A stretch of DNA of 64,000 nt, from NCBI RefSeq assembly GCF_000013645.1, contig NC_007953.1:186001-250000 (forward strand), read 5' to 3'. Below, in pieces: positions 61,202 through 64,000 of the stretch (position 1 is the stretch's first letter; every line of letters begins with the position of its first letter). The stretch comes from Paraburkholderia xenovorans LB400. GTDB taxonomy: Bacteria > Pseudomonadota > Gammaproteobacteria > Burkholderiales > Burkholderiaceae. The notes below the pieces were generated by a model, which was not told the origin of the DNA, did no database searches, and worked only from the letters and a program-made list of their open reading frames with translations. Both the position numbers and the translations under genes were made by a program.

Positions 61202-62539
61202 TCATGCGGCCGGTTGGCGAGTGGGAATTGATGGGCGCTCGTGGTTTCGCATGTTTGAAACCGGATGACGGCTTTCGCGCAAGAAGCCGGAATGCAGTGC
61301 ATCGAGCGTGCTGACGCCAAGCAGCGCCATGTCTCGTGCAATCTCGTCGCGCAACAGGGCGGCCAGATGCGCGACGCCCGGTGCACCGCCAACGGCTGCG
61401 GCAAAGTTGAACGGACGGCCGATGAAGACCATCTGCGCGCCGAGCGCCAGGGCCTTCAGAATGTCGGTGCCGCGCCGGATACCACTATCAATCATGACCG
61501 TCAGGCCCGCTGCGGCATCGACGATCTCGGGCAGCACCGTCAGCGGCGCAATCGCGCTGTCGAGCTGACGGCCGCCGTGATTCGAAACGATCACGCCGTC
61601 CACACCGTGTTCACGCGCGATTACCGTGTCGGCCGCCGAGAGAATGCCCTTGAGCACCAGATTGCCGCGCCACCGTTGCCGGATTCTGGCGAGATCCTGC
61701 CAGTCGAATGCCGCGCGCCGACTGAACTGATGTGCGGCCTCACTCGAGAACACTCGCGCGCCATTGCCGGCAGCGAGATTGCGGTAACGCGGCACACCGC
61801 CCATCAGCAGCGTTCTGGCGAGTGTGCCGACCAGCCAGCGTGGATGCGTCAACGCCTGCCACGCGAGCGCTGCGTTCGGCCGCAGCGGCGCCGTATAACC
61901 GCTGCGCTTGTTGTGCTCGCGATTGGCGGCGACGGGAACGTCCACGGTCACCACCAGCGTCTCGTAACCCGCAGCGGCAACCCGATCGAGGAGCGCAGCG
62001 TCGGCGTCCCGATCGGCGGACAGATACGCCTGGAACCACGCGTTCGACGCTTGCGCGCGGATTGCCTCGAGCGAAGTCAGCGCGGCACCGCTAACCACCA
62101 TCGGAATGTCGGCGTGCGCGGCGCCCCGGGCCAGCGCGAGATCGCCGTCATACGCCGTCAACGCGACGCCGCCCATTGGCGCGATGCCGAAAGGCGATTG
62201 ATACGAACGCCCAAATACCGTGACATGCTGCTGCACCCGCGCGACATTGCACAACACCCTCGGCACGAACCGATACGCCAGAAAGGCCTCGCGGCTACCG
62301 ACGTGCGCATGATGATCCTCACTGCCGCCCGCGACGAAACTATAGAGCGGAGCGGGCAGACGTTTTTTCGCGAGCGCGTCGAAATCGTGAGCGCTCAGAC
62401 AGTCGCGCGTCAGACGTGCGGGAAGGTGAAGCGTGGAAGGCGCCTGCAAATCAGGAACCGAACGGGATGACGTCGGGCAATGCGTGGCGACGTTAATCTC
62501 GTTCCGCTGGCAAGTATTCAACGCGAACTCCGTAGACAA
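61202..62539 (-). CDS. FMN-dependent alpha-hydroxy-acid dehydrogenase
   Basis: A 445-residue member of the lactate dehydrogenase (LldD)/glycolate oxidase/mandelate dehydrogenase family. The catalytic His lies in IVSNHGGRQLDSAIAP, FMN phosphate contacts in DSGIRRGTDILKALALGAQM, and YSFVAGGSEDHHA replaces the usual YxxGGA segment near the N-terminus. It oxidises a 2-hydroxy acid to a 2-oxo acid. The first about 40 residues are outside the conserved fold, so the true start may be further in. The specific substrate cannot be told from sequence alone. Confidence 0.82.
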   Translation of the reverse strand: MSTEFALNTCQRNEINVATHCPTSSRSVPDLQAPSTLHLPARLTRDCLSAHDFDALAKKRLPAPLYSFVAGGSEDHHAHVGSREAFLAYRFVPRVLCNVARVQQHVTVFGRSYQSPFGIAPMGGVALTAYDGDLALARGAAHADIPMVVSGAALTSLEAIRAQASNAWFQAYLSADRDADAALLDRVAAAGYETLVVTVDVPVAANREHNKRSGYTAPLRPNAALAWQALTHPRWLVGTLARTLLMGGVPRYRNLAAGNGARVFSSEAAHQFSRRAAFDWQDLARIRQRWRGNLVLKGILSAADTVIAREHGVDGVIVSNHGGRQLDSAIAPLTVLPEIVDAAAGLTVMIDSGIRRGTDILKALALGAQMVFIGRPFNFAAAVGGAPGVAHLAALLRDEIARDMALLGVSTLDALHSGFLRESRHPVSNMRNHERPSIPTRQPAA

Positions 62540-62764
62540 ACGTAAAGGGCGAGCCTCAATCTACGACACGTCGCGGTTTTTTTGTTATGCGTGGCGGATT
62601 TTATAAAAAGTTTGACTGCGTGGACCGAGGTTCGCTTTTGAGAGCGCCAATACTATTCGTCTCAGAGAGAACAGCGAGCCGTGCATGGCGTCTTTGCGGA
62701 TGCCGATGTGAGGATCGTGCAATCCCTGCGTCGTTCTCTCACTGGTAGTGCCTGAGAGAACTTC

Positions 62765-63532
62765 ATGACTGCGACGATTACTGGCAAGCCCACTTCGAAA
62801 CAACGCAGACGCTTCATGCGCAACGCCGTGGCGGGTGCCGCGCTGAGCGGCGGCGTGCGCAGCGCAATGGCGCAACCAGTTGCGATCGGTGCAAGCGCAA
62901 CCAGAAGTTCCGCGCCGGCGGTAGCGGCCGCGAACACGGCCGCGCCGATTGTCCCTGCGGGCTATGCATTCCTGCGGCCGGCGGAGGCGGACTTCGTCGA
63001 GGCACTCGTCGATCACATGGTGCCCGCCGATGAACTGACGGGTTCCGGCACCGCGCTCGGCTTGAATCAGTACTTCGATCGCACGCTCGGCGGCGCGTGG
63101 GGCGACGGCGCGGGACTCTATCTCGAAGGACCGTGGCACGCGGGCACGCCAGCGCAGGGCTATCAGTTGCCGCTCACCCCGGCCGAACTGTTTCGGGTCG
63201 GTACCGATGCGCTGCGGTCCTATTGCAGCGGGCACTTCGGCAAGCCGTTCGCTTCGCTCGACGCACAGCAGAAGGAAACCTTGCTACACGCACTGAACGA
63301 CGGCCAGGTTGTACTCGAAGGATGCCCCGACACGAAGCGCTATTTCGCGTTGCTGCATCAACTCGTCAACGAAGGCCTCTTTGCCGATCCGCTTTACGGC
63401 GGTAACGTCGGAAAGGCCGGCTGGCGCCTCGTCGGCTTCCCGGGCGTGATAGCCGAGCACGAGAAAGACGTGCGGATCTATCGCAACAGCCCTTATTCCG
63501 CGCCGGTGCTCAGCATCGGCGATGCTAGCTGA
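62765..63532 (+). CDS. Gluconate 2-dehydrogenase subunit 3 family protein
   Basis: A 255-residue protein with a twin-arginine-type export signal (QRRRFMRNAVAGAALSGG) and the gluconate_2-dh3 domain from about residue 70 (FLRPAEADFVEALVDHMVPA). It is the small subunit that chaperones and co-exports the GMC flavoprotein encoded next, 11 bases downstream. Together with a cytochrome c (expected beyond the window) they form membrane-bound dehydrogenases for gluconate, sorbitol or related sugars. Confidence 0.85.
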   Translation: MTATITGKPTSKQRRRFMRNAVAGAALSGGVRSAMAQPVAIGASATRSSAPAVAAANTAAPIVPAGYAFLRPAEADFVEALVDHMVPADELTGSGTALGLNQYFDRTLGGAWGDGAGLYLEGPWHAGTPAQGYQLPLTPAELFRVGTDALRSYCSGHFGKPFASLDAQQKETLLHALNDGQVVLEGCPDTKRYFALLHQLVNEGLFADPLYGGNVGKAGWRLVGFPGVIAEHEKDVRIYRNSPYSAPVLSIGDAS

Positions 63533-63543
63533 CGGGGCCGGCC

Positions 63544-64000
63544 GTGACCGACAGGATCGAAAAACCGGTTGACGCAGTGATCGTGGGAATGGGCTGGGCC
63601 GGTGGCATCATGGCGCGCGATCTCGCCGCGGCCGGGCTGCGCGTGGTGGGACTCGAACGTGGCGCGCCGCGCTCGACGGCTGAAGATTTCGCGTTACCGC
63701 GTATTCGGGATGAACTGCAATACGCGATCCGGATGGGCCTGATGCAGGACGTCAAACGCGAAACGCTGACGTTCCGCAATACCACCACGCAAGTTGCGTT
63801 GCCGATGCGCCGGCTAGGTTCGTTTTTGCCCGGCGACGGCGTGGGCGGCGCCGGCGTTCACTGGAACGGCCTCACATGGCGCTGGTCCGATCTCGACTTC
63901 CAGATTCGCACACTATACGAAGAGCAGTACGGCAAACGCTTTATTCCCGATGAAATGAGCGTTCAGGACTGGGGCATCACGTATGCCGAACTCGAGCCGT
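63544..64000 (+). CDS. GMC-family oxidoreductase, gluconate-dehydrogenase large-subunit type, 3' end missing
   Basis: A frame from GTG 63544 runs to the window end (152 codons seen). It opens with an FAD-binding motif, DAVIVGMGWAGGIMARDLAA, then LERG, and a GMC signature GVGGAGVHWNGLTWRW. It probably oxidises a sugar acid or polyol in the periplasm after Tat co-export with subunit 3. The C-terminal catalytic His is outside the window. Confidence 0.85.
   Translation, partial: MTDRIEKPVDAVIVGMGWAGGIMARDLAAAGLRVVGLERGAPRSTAEDFALPRIRDELQYAIRMGLMQDVKRETLTFRNTTTQVALPMRRLGSFLPGDGVGGAGVHWNGLTWRWSDLDFQIRTLYEEQYGKRFIPDEMSVQDWGITYAELEP

Overview
The window is a GC-rich stretch from a betaproteobacterium, most likely a Burkholderia/Paraburkholderia-type member of the Burkholderiaceae. 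The grounds are the protein families: a classic burkholderial OmpC-like porin, a membrane quinoprotein glucose dehydrogenase, DUF1275 and XapX proteins, a ddp-type dipeptide operon, and many LysR/IclR/TetR-regulated catabolic clusters. The density of accessory catabolism and transport suggests a secondary chromosome, but that is inference. No rRNA, tRNA, CRISPR array or intact mobile element was recognised.

Layout. 1-6.5 kb: the end of a ctaG gene, a three-haem cytochrome c, a CPA1 antiporter, a small lipoprotein and gcd. 6.6-14.6 kb (minus strand): an operon encoding a complex I/hydrogenase-4-like membrane complex (HyfB-C-E-F-G-I type) whose large subunit has lost all four Ni-binding cysteines, headed by a spermidine-synthase-like gene. 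15-20.6 kb: a DUF1275 protein, an orphan ribbon-helix-helix protein, a second CPA1 antiporter, and an amidohydrolase/XapX pair. 21.2-27.8 kb: an isochorismatase-like hydrolase, a LysR regulator, a small-ORF/DoxX/VOC cluster, a DUF1275 gene broken by an in-frame stop, an alginate-export-type porin, and a katG remnant. 28-34 kb (minus): a complete ddpXABCDF operon for D-Ala-D-Ala dipeptide use. 34.9-38.5 kb: a 1204-residue secreted serine protease with tandem PKD-like repeats and a C-terminal chitin-binding module, followed by a strong terminator. 38.8-45.5 kb: an IclR-regulated CoA-transferase/transporter unit divergent from a MaoC-like protein and two acyl-CoA dehydrogenases. 46-58.7 kb: the maleamate pathway for 6-hydroxynicotinate (nicC, nicE, nicD, nicX, nicF), a TetR regulator, a porin and a five-gene Liv-type ABC transporter. 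59-64 kb: tonB-exbB-exbD, an FMN 2-hydroxy-acid dehydrogenase, and the start of a gluconate-dehydrogenase-like (subunit 3 plus GMC) locus that runs off the window.

How parts work together. In the nic region, active-site residues of NicX, NicF, NicD and NicE fall at or near the positions I recall for the characterised enzymes, so 6-hydroxynicotinate to 2,5-dihydroxypyridine to N-formylmaleamate to maleamate to maleate to fumarate can be assigned with good confidence. The same 17-base promoter-like element occurs before nicC, before the porin/ABC transporter and before a 75-codon unknown gene, which ties all three units into one probable regulon with the divergent TetR protein.

The two most interesting items are this putative nic regulon (with its unknown small protein and an apparently non-MarR regulator) and the energy-converting-hydrogenase-related complex without a NiFe site. 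Coordinates of start codons were chosen from ribosome binding sites, overlaps with upstream genes and family lengths; no database search was possible.
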